From Pandoraea terrigena (GTDB lineage Bacteria; Pseudomonadota; Gammaproteobacteria; Burkholderiales; Burkholderiaceae): 64,000 bases of DNA. Both the position numbers and the translations under genes were made by a program. Below are positions 1 to 8,659 of the stretch, one piece after another; within the stretch, counting starts at the first letter, position 1; every line of letters begins with the position of its first letter. The notes under the pieces are model-generated. The model was not told the origin of the DNA, made no database searches, and was given only the letters and a program-made list of their open reading frames with translations. The stretch is taken from positions 372,001-436,000 of the forward strand of contig NZ_CABPRU010000003.1 in NCBI RefSeq assembly GCF_902459705.1, written 5' to 3'.

Positions 1-1253
1 TAACCACTCTCGTCCATATGCCCGATGTCGCCGGTGCGGAACCAGCCGTCGCGAAACGACTTGGCGTTGGCTTCCGGATTCCGGTAATAGCCGGCGAATA
101 CCGCCGGACCAATGACGCAGACTTCGCCCGTCTCGCCCGGCCCCAACTCGTTCCCCTCGTCGTCCTGAATCGTCACCTGCATGCCGCTGCGCTCGAACCC
201 ACACGTGCGCGGCCGCAGCGCAACGGTCTCGTCATTGTGGTCGCACGGCGGCAACACCGTGATGTTGCCGGTGACTTCCCCCAGGCCGTAATACTGCACC
301 AGCACCGGCCCCAGCTTGGCCAGCGCACGCTTCTGATCCTGCTCGTACATCGACGCGCCCGCGTAGATCACGTAGCGCAGACTCGCGTGATCGTACGTAT
401 CGACGGCTGGGTGCTCGACCAGCATCTTGAGAATCGTCGGCACCGTGAACATGTTGGTCAGCCGATACCGCTCGATCAGCGCGAACGCCTGCGCCGGATC
501 GAGCTTCTGCGCCGGCATCATTACCGTCGTGCCGCCGCGCGCCATCACGTTGAGTTGATGCATACCCGCCCCGTGCGAAATCGGCGCGACGACCAGCGAG
601 CCGTCCTCGTGCGCAAGGCCGGGCAAAAGGTCGCACAGATGGTTGTTGATGACGAACGCAAGCTGCCCATGCGTGAGCACCGCCCCCTTCGGGCTCCCGG
701 TGGTGCCCGAGGTAAAGAACAGCCAGCACGGCGTATCACGCTCGACCACCGCGTTAGTCATCGGCGCCGCCATGTGGCGATCGATCAACGCACTCACCTG
801 CGGCGATGCGTCGGGCACCGCGTTGTCGCCGGTGAACCAGACGATGTGGCAGTCCGCACGCTCGGCGACGACCGCGGCGGCGTGATCGGGATAATCCGTC
901 TGGCACAGGAATACCGCCGGTTCGGCAACACGCGCCATGGTGGCCACCTCGCCCGGCGCGAGCCGGAAGTTGGTCGGCACCCAGACCGCGCCAAGACGAA
1001 ACACCGCAATCATCGCCTCGATCATCTCGTTGCTGTTGCGCGAGTGGGCGAGCACGGTATCGCCAGCGCCCACACCGAGCGCACGCAACCCCGCCGCGAG
1101 CGCCGAGACACGTGCATCGAACGCCTGCCAGGTCCATTCCTGTTCGCCAAAGACGACCGCGAGATGGTTCGGGAAACGACGCGCGTTGCGCGTCGCAAAA
1201 TAGGCAAGGTTCATCACCCGCGCCGACGTCGGCGTCATGTTGACGAAACTCAT
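1..1253 (-). CDS. AMP-dependent acyl-CoA synthetase (partial, C-terminus outside window)
   Basis: Member of the ANL adenylate-forming family, expected to activate a carboxylic acid to its acyl-CoA with ATP in the cytoplasm. The frame is open to base 1, so about 417 N-terminal residues are present and the C-terminal lid domain is missing. Visible motifs are the P-loop TSGTTGSPKG at residues 181-190, a YGLGEVTGN segment near residue 320 (A5 motif) and FRTGDIGHMDE close to the window edge (A7). The ATG overlaps the thiolase stop as ATGA, so the two are probably translationally coupled. Last visible gene of a four-gene leftward operon with the thiolase and two SDRs. The substrate cannot be told from sequence. 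The family call is firm. Confidence 0.9.
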   Translation of the reverse strand, partial: MSFVNMTPTSARVMNLAYFATRNARRFPNHLAVVFGEQEWTWQAFDARVSALAAGLRALGVGAGDTVLAHSRNSNEMIEAMIAVFRLGAVWVPTNFRLAPGEVATMARVAEPAVFLCQTDYPDHAAAVVAERADCHIVWFTGDNAVPDASPQVSALIDRHMAAPMTNAVVERDTPCWLFFTSGTTGSPKGAVLTHGQLAFVINNHLCDLLPGLAHEDGSLVVAPISHGAGMHQLNVMARGGTTVMMPAQKLDPAQAFALIERYRLTNMFTVPTILKMLVEHPAVDTYDHASLRYVIYAGASMYEQDQKRALAKLGPVLVQYYGLGEVTGNITVLPPCDHNDETVALRPRTCGFERSGMQVTIQDDEGNELGPGETGEVCVIGPAVFAGYYRNPEANAKSFRDGWFRTGDIGHMDESG

Positions 1254-2419
1254 TTGGCGCGCTCCATGATCGAGACGTAGTTGGCCACCGCAGCGCCCCC
1301 CATGTTGAATACTCCCGCCAGCGTGGCGTCGGCGATCTGCATGTCGCCCGCCTCTCCCGCTAGCTGCATCGCCGCCATCACATGTTGCGACACCCCCGTC
1401 GCACCCAGCGGGTGTCCACGCGACTTGAGCCCGCCCGACGGGTTGACCGGCAGACGCCCGTCACGCGTCGTCACGCCCTCCTCGATCGTCCGCCATCCTT
1501 CACCGGGTGCGGCGAGCCCCATCGCCTCATACTCGATCATCTCGGCGATGGTGAAGCAGTCATGCGTCTCGACGAGGCTCAGATCCCCCAGCGTCACCCC
1601 TGCGTGGCCGAGCGCCTTGCCCCACGCGCGACGCGCCCCCTCGAACGCGATCGGATCGCGCTTCGCGAGCGGCAGGAAGTCGTTGACCTGGACGCGCGCG
1701 CGAAACCGAATCGCGCGCGCCATCGTCATCGCGACCTCGGGGGCGGCGATCACCATCGCTGCGGCGCCGTCAGACACGGGCGAGCAATCGGTGCGACGCA
1801 GCGGTCCGGCGACGAACGGGTTGTGCTCCGACGGCGCGTTGCAAAACGCGAACCCGAGATCCTTGCGCAAGTGCGCGTAGGGATTGCGCACGCCGTTCGC
1901 ATGGTTCTTGGCGGCGATCATCGCCAGTGCGTCACTGTGGTCGCCGTGGCGCGCGAAATACGTCTGCGCAATCCGGCCGAAAATGCCGGCAAAACCGTCG
2001 GGATTGCTTTCCTCGCGACGATAGCACCCGCTCATCAGGATGTCCGGAATGGCCCGCCCCGGCACTGCGGTCATCTTCTCCGCCCCGATCACCAACGCGA
2101 GCTTGCCACGCCCTGCCGCAATAAAATCCATCGCCGCATGAAGCGCCGCCGACCCGGTCGCGCAGGCGTTCTCGACATGCATCGCAGGCGCAAAGCGCAG
2201 GCCGGGCTGCGCGAGCGCGGCGAGTGCGCCCTCGAAGCCCTGCGGCGTAAGGCCGTTGTTGTAGACGCCGACCATGACCGCATCGATGTCTTCGGCCACG
2301 ACGCCCGCATGCGCCAGCGCGTCGTCGATCACATCCCGCATCAGCGCTTCCACGTCGGGGGCATCAAGCTTGCCGAAGCGCGAATGCGCCCAACCGACCA
2401 GCATGGGTTGCGTATTCAT
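1250..2419 (-). CDS. Thiolase family protein (SCP-x type acetyl-CoA acetyltransferase)
   Basis: 389 residues, normal for the SCP-x/acetyl-CoA acetyltransferase branch that cleaves 3-ketoacyl-CoA or condenses acyl-CoAs. The nucleophile is Cys86 in NACATGSAA; His286 and Cys288 in THDCF and His336 in LKSRGHPLGATG are the other expected active-site positions. It sits between an SDR upstream and an acyl-CoA synthetase downstream, whose start codon overlaps its stop. Acid activation, hydroxyacyl oxidation and thiolytic cleavage are thus encoded together, as in a beta-oxidation-like side pathway. The acyl chain is unknown; SCP-x thiolases often act on branched or cyclic substrates (family knowledge, not shown here). 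Confidence 0.88.
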   Translation of the reverse strand: MNTQPMLVGWAHSRFGKLDAPDVEALMRDVIDDALAHAGVVAEDIDAVMVGVYNNGLTPQGFEGALAALAQPGLRFAPAMHVENACATGSAALHAAMDFIAAGRGKLALVIGAEKMTAVPGRAIPDILMSGCYRREESNPDGFAGIFGRIAQTYFARHGDHSDALAMIAAKNHANGVRNPYAHLRKDLGFAFCNAPSEHNPFVAGPLRRTDCSPVSDGAAAMVIAAPEVAMTMARAIRFRARVQVNDFLPLAKRDPIAFEGARRAWGKALGHAGVTLGDLSLVETHDCFTIAEMIEYEAMGLAAPGEGWRTIEEGVTTRDGRLPVNPSGGLKSRGHPLGATGVSQHVMAAMQLAGEAGDMQIADATLAGVFNMGGAAVANYVSIMERAK

Positions 2420-2454
2420 CTTGTCTCTTCCTTAGACTCGGGCGCTGGTGAACG

Positions 2455-3213
2455 TCATTCGTCGAGGATGCCTGCGGCAACGAAACCGCCATCGACCGCG
2501 AGCGTCTGGCCGGTCACGAAACTCGCCCCCTCCGACGCGAAAAACGCGACCGCGGCAGCAATCTCGCCCGGCTGGCCGTACCGCTTCATCGGCACCTGGC
2601 GCAGATACGTCTCGCGCGCCTGCGCCGAGTGGTGTCGGGTGAGCGGCGTCTCGACCGGCCCCGGCGCGACCGCATTGGCCGTGATCCCCCACTGCGCAAG
2701 CTCGATCGCGATCTGACGCGTGAGTCCCATCATTGCGGTCTTCGACGTGCCATAACCGGTGCGCCCTGCGCCAGCACGGATGCCGCTCGTCGACGCGATG
2801 TTGATGATCCGGCCCCATTGGCGCGCAACCATGCGACGCGCGGCGTGCTGGGCGAGCGCAAGCGGACCGGTCAGGTTGATCTCCATGATGCGGCGGAACG
2901 TGTCGAGCGGGAAATCGATAAACGGCGTCAGACTGGCGATGCCCGCGTTGTTGACGAGCACGTCGCATCGGCCATGACGTTCGTCGAGCGCGGCGAAGAA
3001 CTGTTCGATCGACGCGCCGTCGCCGACGTCGAGCGTCATGGCGTCGGCGCGCTGCCCGCGCGCCACGATCGCCGACGCCACCGTCTGCGCCGCCTCCAGT
3101 GCCAGATCACCGACGATCACGGTAAACCCGTCCTCGGCCAGCCGCTCAGCAATCGCCGCGCCAATGCCGCCCGCGCCGCCCGTGATCACCGCGACCCGTG
3201 AATCTGCTTGCAT
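2455..3213 (-). CDS. SDR family NAD(P)-dependent oxidoreductase
   Basis: Classical short-chain dehydrogenase of 252 residues. The cofactor loop TGGAGGIG is at 11-18, Asp36 at the end of strand 2 favours NAD, NNAG is at 88-91, and the catalytic set is Asn113, Ser141, Tyr154, Lys158 (YGTSK). The start at 3213 is chosen because AGGAG lies about 6 bases upstream; an in-frame extension to 3303 has no such signal and adds 30 residues foreign to the family. Probably oxidises a hydroxyacyl-CoA or alcohol in the pathway shared with the thiolase and synthetase downstream. It is not a recent duplicate of the adjacent SDR, since the motifs differ. Confidence 0.88.
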   Translation of the reverse strand: MQADSRVAVITGGAGGIGAAIAERLAEDGFTVIVGDLALEAAQTVASAIVARGQRADAMTLDVGDGASIEQFFAALDERHGRCDVLVNNAGIASLTPFIDFPLDTFRRIMEINLTGPLALAQHAARRMVARQWGRIINIASTSGIRAGAGRTGYGTSKTAMMGLTRQIAIELAQWGITANAVAPGPVETPLTRHHSAQARETYLRQVPMKRYGQPGEIAAAVAFFASEGASFVTGQTLAVDGGFVAAGILDE

Positions 3214-3336
3214 GCCTTGCTCCTGTGTGGAATTCGATAGGTTCGATACGCCCGCGCTCAACTTCACACGCGCCGATGAAATGGATGAATCGATGCCGGG
3301 CATCGGCGCGATATCGCGCGTCGCCCGCGTCTTGCG

Positions 3337-4158
3337 TCACTTGAGCGGAACCATTGCGCAGCTCTGGCCACCGTCGACGGGCAAGCCAACGCCCGTGATA
3401 AACCTGGCCTGGTCAGAGGCGAGAAACACAGCGGCGTTGGCGACGTCCCACGGGTCGCCCATGCGGCCCATCGGCACCATCTGGTTGCGCGCCTCGATCA
3501 TGGCTTCCACGCTGCTGTACTGCGACGCGATCTGCGTATAGATCAGCGGGGTGTGAATCGCACCGGGAAGCACGCAATTGGCGCGGATGCCGTGGCGCGC
3601 GTACTGCATTGCCATACTGACGGTCGCCTGATTGACCGCAGCCTTCGAGGCCGAGTAAGCGAAATACGGGTAGCCGGTCCACCCCAGCGACGCGAGCGAC
3701 GAGATATTGATGATCACGCCGCTGCCGCGCTCGATCATATGCGGCAACACGGCCTTCGCCGTGCGATAGACCGAGCCCAGGTTCAGTTCGATGGCGAGAT
3801 GCCACGTCGCTTCGTCAAGCTCGACCGGCCCGCCCATGTGCGTCACTCCCACATTGTTGTGCAACACGTCGATGCGCCCCAGGCGCGACAGTGTCTCGGC
3901 AACCGCCCGCGCAACCGACGCACTGTCGGTGACATCGGCACGCACGGCGAGCGCCGTGCCATCCGCTTGCGTGATCGCATCGGCCGTGGCCTCGGCCAGC
4001 TCGCCGTCGAGATCGACGCAGCACACGCTCGCCCCGGCGCGCGCGTAAGCGGCAGCCGCCGCCTTGCCATTGTTCCAGCCCTCGCCGCGGCAGCCCGCGC
4101 CGAACACGATCACGGTCTTGCCGTGCATCGATGCCGTGGCGTTCATGGATGCATTCAT
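3337..4158 (-). CDS. SDR family oxidoreductase
   Basis: 273 residues. Glycine-rich loop GAGCRGEGWNNG at 20-31 (an atypical, longer turn than TGxxxGIG), NNVG at 101-104, Asn126, Ser153/154, and Tyr168-Lys172 in YSASK. Asp49 at the end of the second strand suggests NAD preference. First gene of the leftward operon: AGGAGG lies 6 bases before the ATG and the divergent IclR gene starts 254 bp away. An operator-like palindrome (4192-4204) lies 34 bp upstream of the start, so IclR control is likely. Substrate unknown; a secondary alcohol or hydroxyacyl group fits the operon context. Confidence 0.87.
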   Translation of the reverse strand: MNASMNATASMHGKTVIVFGAGCRGEGWNNGKAAAAAYARAGASVCCVDLDGELAEATADAITQADGTALAVRADVTDSASVARAVAETLSRLGRIDVLHNNVGVTHMGGPVELDEATWHLAIELNLGSVYRTAKAVLPHMIERGSGVIINISSLASLGWTGYPYFAYSASKAAVNQATVSMAMQYARHGIRANCVLPGAIHTPLIYTQIASQYSSVEAMIEARNQMVPMGRMGDPWDVANAAVFLASDQARFITGVGLPVDGGQSCAMVPLK

Positions 4159-4191
4159 TCGCGCCTCCTCGATCTCGTTAAACCAATTAAA

Positions 4192-4204
4192 TCCATAATG
4201 TGGA
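4192..4204. promoter_or_regulatory. Putative IclR operator, site 1
   Basis: TCCATAATGTGGA, a 13-bp inverted repeat with one mismatch, 34 bp upstream of the SDR start on the left arm of the divergent region. It matches the perfect copy at 4390-4402 at 12 of 13 positions. IclR regulators commonly bind short palindromes in the promoter they share with a divergent target. Assignment to the adjacent IclR gene is inference. Confidence 0.6.
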
Positions 4205-4334
4205 CTTTAAATAAAAAGCAATCGACGGATCGAAGAATAGAAGATGACCCGCTTTTGTGGATAGTGCTCGTTAACCACGATTCATAATCAACAACCAATC
4301 CCTATAATTTTCACGTAGTTATGCACAACAACTA

Positions 4335-4347
4335 CCCACGATGTGGA
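4335..4347. promoter_or_regulatory. Putative IclR operator, site 2 (weaker)
   Basis: CCCACGATGTGGA, matching the perfect palindrome at 4390-4402 at 11 of 13 positions, in the AT-rich middle of the divergent intergenic region. It could be an auxiliary site for cooperative binding or chance; the conserved right half ATGTGGA is its main support. Confidence 0.4.
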
Positions 4348-4389
4348 TTAATCAGCAATTCATCCAAACGTGAAATTCAGAATCAATAG

Positions 4390-4402
4390 TCCACAATGTG
4401 GA
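4390..4402. promoter_or_regulatory. Putative IclR operator, site 3 (perfect palindrome over the iclR ribosome site)
   Basis: TCCACA-A-TGTGGA is a perfect inverted repeat ending 9 bp before the IclR start codon. The only GGAG that could act as ribosome binding site for this gene overlaps its right arm. Bound repressor would therefore cover the translation start region, consistent with autoregulation (inference). Confidence 0.62.
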
Positions 4403-4411
4403 GTTTTATAA

Positions 4412-5305
4412 ATGGGTCAATCTCCAGCCGATGAGATACCGCCGCAAGGCAACGCCGCGACGGCATCCGTGGTGTCGATCGAACGAGACGGCTCGCAAAG
4501 CATTGATCGCGCGATGGCGTTGCTCAACCTGGTGTCAGCGCAGAGCCGGGTCGGCACGCCGCTGCGCGAACTGGTAGCGCAGAGCGGCCTGAAGCAACCT
4601 ACGGTGCACCGCCTGCTCGGTGCGCTCACGCGAGCCCGCCTGATCGAGCAGGATCCGCAAAGCAAGCGCTATCACCTCGGCATCGAAAGCTACGTGCTGG
4701 GCACGCTGGCGGCCGAGCGCTTCGGCACGCATCGCGTCGCCGTGGGCAGCGTGGTACGGCTCGCGCATCAGTCGGAGGACACCGCCTTCCTGACCGTACG
4801 CCGAGGCGATTACGCCGTGTGTCTCCACCGCGAGGAGGGCACGTATCCGGTGCGCGCCCAGGTGCTGACGATCGGGGACTGCCACCCGCTCGGCGTGGGC
4901 GCCGGCGCCATCGCCCTGCTGGCCGCACTGAACGATGACGAGGTCGAGCAAACGCTGAGCGCGAACGCGGCCAGTTATCGCGAACATTACCCGTCGATCA
5001 CGCCCGAGGGGCTGTGGGAACTCGTGCGCGAGACGCGCGAACGCGGCTACTCGACGCACCGCGGTTTGGTGCACCCCGGCTCATGGGGCCTCGGCATCGT
5101 GTTTCGCGACGAATCGGGTGCCCCGTCCGGCGCGCTCTCGATCGGCGCGATCGAGAGCCGCATGGGCGAGGATCGTCAGCAAAAATTGGTACGCATGCTG
5201 CAGTCCGAGGTACGCAACATCGAACTGCGACTGAAACAACGGATAGAGGCGCACGCGACGGATGCGTCGGTGACGGCGGTCCGCGCCGCCCGTCGCACAA
5301 AGTAA
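4412..5305 (+). CDS. IclR family transcriptional regulator
   Basis: 297 residues. An N-terminal winged helix at roughly residues 30-90 (SIDRAMALLNLVSAQS through LKQPTVHRLLGAL) is followed by the IclR effector-binding domain (about 105-275), with HPLGVGAGAIALLAAL and the HRGLVHPGSWGLGI segment typical of the ligand pocket. The tail after 275 is charged and probably disordered. It lies between the leftward acyl-CoA operon and the rightward transport/oxidoreductase operon, with three TCCACAATGTGGA-like palindromes on its left. I infer that it controls both operons and itself. Effector unknown, presumably the imported carboxylate or an intermediate. Confidence 0.9.
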   Translation: MGQSPADEIPPQGNAATASVVSIERDGSQSIDRAMALLNLVSAQSRVGTPLRELVAQSGLKQPTVHRLLGALTRARLIEQDPQSKRYHLGIESYVLGTLAAERFGTHRVAVGSVVRLAHQSEDTAFLTVRRGDYAVCLHREEGTYPVRAQVLTIGDCHPLGVGAGAIALLAALNDDEVEQTLSANAASYREHYPSITPEGLWELVRETRERGYSTHRGLVHPGSWGLGIVFRDESGAPSGALSIGAIESRMGEDRQQKLVRMLQSEVRNIELRLKQRIEAHATDASVTAVRAARRTK

Positions 5306-5379
5306 GGCCCACTGCCGCACGGCGAGAACGACGAGCACCCCTCGCACGCGCCCACACAATGCCTGGAGACACCGTGAAT

Positions 5380-6276
5380 ATGCCCGCCCCTAGACGCCTG
5401 ACGCAGCCCGGCCCACCGGCTGCGGCGCGGATCGAATCCATCGCCGGCGATGCCCTGTCGCTCACCTTCCCCCTGGCCGGCGGACAAAGCTTGCGCGATG
5501 GCATCCTCGCGCCCCTCGAAGCCGCCGGCATGGCCGCGGCCACGGTGCGCATCGAAGGCCTGCGGCTACGCTCGATGCACTACGTGCGCCCGGCCGCATC
5601 GCCAGACGACGAGCACGTGGCGTTCTATAGCGAACAACACCGCATCGACGAACCCGTCACGGTCGAGCTGGCCTGCGCGACCGTGGGTCGCCGCGACGGC
5701 GGGCCGTTCATCCATTGCCACGCGATGTGGCGCACTGCCGACGGTCGCTGGCAGGGCGGCCATATCTTCTCCGATCAGGTGATCGTCGCGCAGGATACCG
5801 AGGCGCGCGCCTGGGGCATCGCCAACGCCGAGATGCGCGCCGACTTCGATGCCGAAACCAACTTCACGCTGTTCCGCCCGGTGCCGATCGAGACACCGCG
5901 CCGCCCGGCGTCGACAGCACCCGGCCGGCGATGCGTGGTCGCGCGCATTCGTCCCAACGAGGATCTTGTGCAGAGTATCGAGCAGGTCTGCCGCGACCAT
6001 GGTCTGCGCGCGGCCACGATTCGCGGCAGCGTCGGCAGCATCGTCGGCGCGCGCTTCGAGAACGCGGCGCCGGTCGACGACATTGCCACCGAGATCTTCG
6101 TGCTCGACGGCGCGGTTGCCGAGGCGGCGAACGGTCCGCGCGCAACGCTCGACATCGCACTGATCGACCCGCGCGGCAACATTCACCAAGGTCGCGTAGT
6201 GCGCGGCGACAATCCGGTGCTGATCTGCTTCGAGCTGTTCCTGGAGGAGTCCCTGGACGTCGGGACCGCCGCATGA
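5380..6276 (+). CDS. Tandem PPC (DUF296) domain protein
   Basis: 298 residues with two successive PPC/DUF296-like domains, about residues 10-165 and 185-295. Each has the beta-rich core and a Gly-His segment (WQGGHIFSD in the first, GNIHQGRVV in the second). PPC domains form trimers and are found alone in bacteria or behind AT-hooks in plants; their biochemical role in bacteria is poorly known. The ATG at 5380 is 10 bases after GGAGA; an in-frame GTG at 5374 or ATG at 5359 could also serve. Its stop overlaps the molybdoenzyme start as ATGA, so the two products are probably made together. Function here is unknown; a role linked to the molybdoenzyme or its substrate is inference. Confidence 0.72.
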   Translation: MPAPRRLTQPGPPAAARIESIAGDALSLTFPLAGGQSLRDGILAPLEAAGMAAATVRIEGLRLRSMHYVRPAASPDDEHVAFYSEQHRIDEPVTVELACATVGRRDGGPFIHCHAMWRTADGRWQGGHIFSDQVIVAQDTEARAWGIANAEMRADFDAETNFTLFRPVPIETPRRPASTAPGRRCVVARIRPNEDLVQSIEQVCRDHGLRAATIRGSVGSIVGARFENAAPVDDIATEIFVLDGAVAEAANGPRATLDIALIDPRGNIHQGRVVRGDNPVLICFELFLEESLDVGTAA

Positions 6277-8603
6277 CGCGATATACTCTCTCGCACTGGG
6301 GCGCCTACGAAGCCGGCGTCGACGCTACGGGCAAAACCTGTCTGCGCCCCTACGCGAACGACAGCGACCCTTCGCCGATCGGCACCTACCAGACCGCCGA
6401 TTCGCTGCGCGCACTGCGCGTTCGCCGTCCATCGGTGCGGCGCAGTTGGCTGGAAAAGGGGCCAGGGAGCGCCACGCACCTGCGCGGCAAGGAACCCTTC
6501 GTCGAAGTGTCGTGGGACGTCGCGCTCGATCTCGTCGCGAAGGAACTCGCGCGGGTTCGCGAGACCTACGGCAACACGGCGATTTTCGGTGGCTCATACG
6601 GCTGGGCGAGCGCGGGGCGATTCCACCACGCACAGAGCCAGGTGCATCGCTTCCTGAACTGTGTCGGCGGTTACGTCCGCCATCGGGATTCGTACAGCCT
6701 CGGCGCGGCGCATGTGATCATGCCGCATGTCGTCGACGACATGGACGCGCTGATCAGCTACCACCATTCGTGGGACGTGCTCGCCAAACACACCGAACTG
6801 TTCGTCACCTTCGGCGGCGTGCCGCAGAAGAATGCGCAGTCGGCACCGGGCGGCGTCGGCCGTCATCGCGTCCCCGGTGGACTGCGTACGATGCACGCCG
6901 CCGGCGTCAAGTTCGTCAACATCGGCCCGGTTTCCGACAATCTCGACACCGGCGGCGACGTTGAATGGATCGCGTCGCGCCCCGGCACCGATACGGCATT
7001 GATGCTTGCCCTCGCCTGGGTGCTGCGTCACGAGAATCTGCACAACCCCGCGTTCCTCGCCTCGCACTGCGAGGGATATGGCGAATTCGAGCAGTACCTG
7101 CTCGGACGTGTCGACGGCATTCCGAAAACGCCCACGTGGGCGGAACCGATCACCGGCGTGTCGGCCGACACGATCACCGCGCTCGCACGACGCATGCACG
7201 CAAGCCGCACACTACTCAACGTCGCATGGTCGTTGCAGCGCGCGCATCATGGCGAGCAACCGTTCTGGATGGTCGTCACCCTGGCGGCAATGCTCGGCCA
7301 GATCGGCCTGCCCGGCGGGGGCTTCGGCGTCGGCTACGGCAGCGTGAACACCCTGGGCACGCCGCACGACAAACTCGGCGGGCCAACGTTGCCTCAAGGC
7401 CGCAATCCGGTCAACGCGTTCATTCCGGTGGCTCGCATTGCCGACATGCTGCTCAAGCCCGGCGAGCCGTTCGACTACAACGGCAAGCGTTATCACTATC
7501 CCGACACGCACCTGGTCTACTGGGCCGGGGGCAATCCGTTCCACCATCACCAGGACATCAACCGCCTGTTGCGCGCCTGGCAGACGCCGGACACGATTGT
7601 CGTCCACGAGCAATCGTGGACCGCGACCGCGCGATATGCCGACGTCGTGCTGCCGATCTCAACGTCGCTGGAGCGCGACGACCTCGGCTACGCGTCGCAG
7701 GAAGCCATCCTGATGTGGATGGCCAAGATCGCCGAGCCGGTCGGCGAATCACGCGATGACTTCACTGTCTTTGCGGGTCTCGCGCAACGGCTCGGCGTCT
7801 TCGCGGAGTTTACCGAAGGCCGCGACGCCGCCCAATGGCTCAGGCACATGTATGAAGAAACGCGCGAGCGCTATGCGCGCGCGGACGTCGCGTTACCCGA
7901 CTTCGACGCCTTCCGCGACGCGGGGATGGTCGATCTTCATTCGCGCGCGCGGCCGGTCGTGATGCTCGAGGCGTTTCGCGCCAATCCCGCCGCCGCGCCA
8001 CTGAATACGCCGTCCGGGCGCATCGAGCTGTATTCGCGCCGGATCGCCTCGTTCAATATTCCCGACTGCCCGGGTCACGCGTGTTGGCTGCCGCCCGCCG
8101 AATGGCTCGGCGCACCGCTCGCGAAGACGTATCCGCTGCACCTGATCTCGGACCAGCCGCGCAACAAGCTGCACAGCCAGCTCGACGGAAGCCCATACAG
8201 CGCCGCCAACAAGATTCAGGGCCGTGAGCCGCTCTACATTCACCCGCGCGACGCCGCCGCACGCGGCGTCCACGACGGCGACATCGTCGAGGTGTTCAAC
8301 GCGCGCGGTCGCTGCCTCGCCGGCGTGCGCATCACCGATCGCATCCTGCCCGGCGTGGTGCGGATGTCCACCGGCGCATGGTACGACCCGGAACCGGACA
8401 GCGGGCGCGACAAGCATGGCAATCCCAACGTCTTGACGGCCGACCTGCCGGCCTCGGGCCTGTCGCAAGGCTGCGCCGCGCAGTCGTGCCTGGTCGAGGT
8501 CAGCGCGCCGGTCGCCGACCCGCCGCCGGTAAGTGCCTTCGACTTACCCCGCTTCACTATCGCCATCACTGCCGCAACCGCCGTACCGTCCGAGCGCCCC
8601 TAG
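6273..8603 (+). CDS. Molybdopterin-dependent oxidoreductase, BisC/DMSO reductase type
   Basis: 776 residues, the size of biotin-sulfoxide/TMAO reductases (bis-MGD enzymes with a serine molybdenum ligand). The segment GGSYGWASAGRFHH at 106-119 matches the region that supplies the Mo ligand in this branch. There is no N-terminal CxxC set for an Fe-S cluster. No Tat signal is seen, so it should be cytoplasmic like BisC rather than periplasmic like TorA. The C-terminal MGD-binding domain spans about 610-770 (LISDQPRNKLHSQL, GDIVEVFNARGRC). It starts inside the stop codon of the PPC protein and is followed after about 56 bp by a TRAP transporter. Substrate unknown; S-oxide or N-oxide reduction or a hydroxylation are all possible. 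Confidence 0.88.
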   Translation: MTRYTLSHWGAYEAGVDATGKTCLRPYANDSDPSPIGTYQTADSLRALRVRRPSVRRSWLEKGPGSATHLRGKEPFVEVSWDVALDLVAKELARVRETYGNTAIFGGSYGWASAGRFHHAQSQVHRFLNCVGGYVRHRDSYSLGAAHVIMPHVVDDMDALISYHHSWDVLAKHTELFVTFGGVPQKNAQSAPGGVGRHRVPGGLRTMHAAGVKFVNIGPVSDNLDTGGDVEWIASRPGTDTALMLALAWVLRHENLHNPAFLASHCEGYGEFEQYLLGRVDGIPKTPTWAEPITGVSADTITALARRMHASRTLLNVAWSLQRAHHGEQPFWMVVTLAAMLGQIGLPGGGFGVGYGSVNTLGTPHDKLGGPTLPQGRNPVNAFIPVARIADMLLKPGEPFDYNGKRYHYPDTHLVYWAGGNPFHHHQDINRLLRAWQTPDTIVVHEQSWTATARYADVVLPISTSLERDDLGYASQEAILMWMAKIAEPVGESRDDFTVFAGLAQRLGVFAEFTEGRDAAQWLRHMYEETRERYARADVALPDFDAFRDAGMVDLHSRARPVVMLEAFRANPAAAPLNTPSGRIELYSRRIASFNIPDCPGHACWLPPAEWLGAPLAKTYPLHLISDQPRNKLHSQLDGSPYSAANKIQGREPLYIHPRDAAARGVHDGDIVEVFNARGRCLAGVRITDRILPGVVRMSTGAWYDPEPDSGRDKHGNPNVLTADLPASGLSQGCAAQSCLVEVSAPVADPPPVSAFDLPRFTIAITAATAVPSERP

Positions 8604-8659
8604 CGCCCGGACGCATCAGGCACCCAAATCCAAAAAAAGCAATCTTCAGGAGACACATC

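Noticed and set aside
18-2716. Long rightward open frames (420 and 444 codons) opposite the acyl-CoA synthetase and thiolase genes
   Set aside because: Arg/His-rich composition without family motifs; they mirror clear conserved genes on the other strand, as is usual in GC-rich DNA.
5014-5379. Upstream extension of the PPC protein into the IclR gene
   Set aside because: It overlaps the conserved IclR C-terminus in another frame and is Arg-rich; GGAGA and the family start point to 5374-5380.
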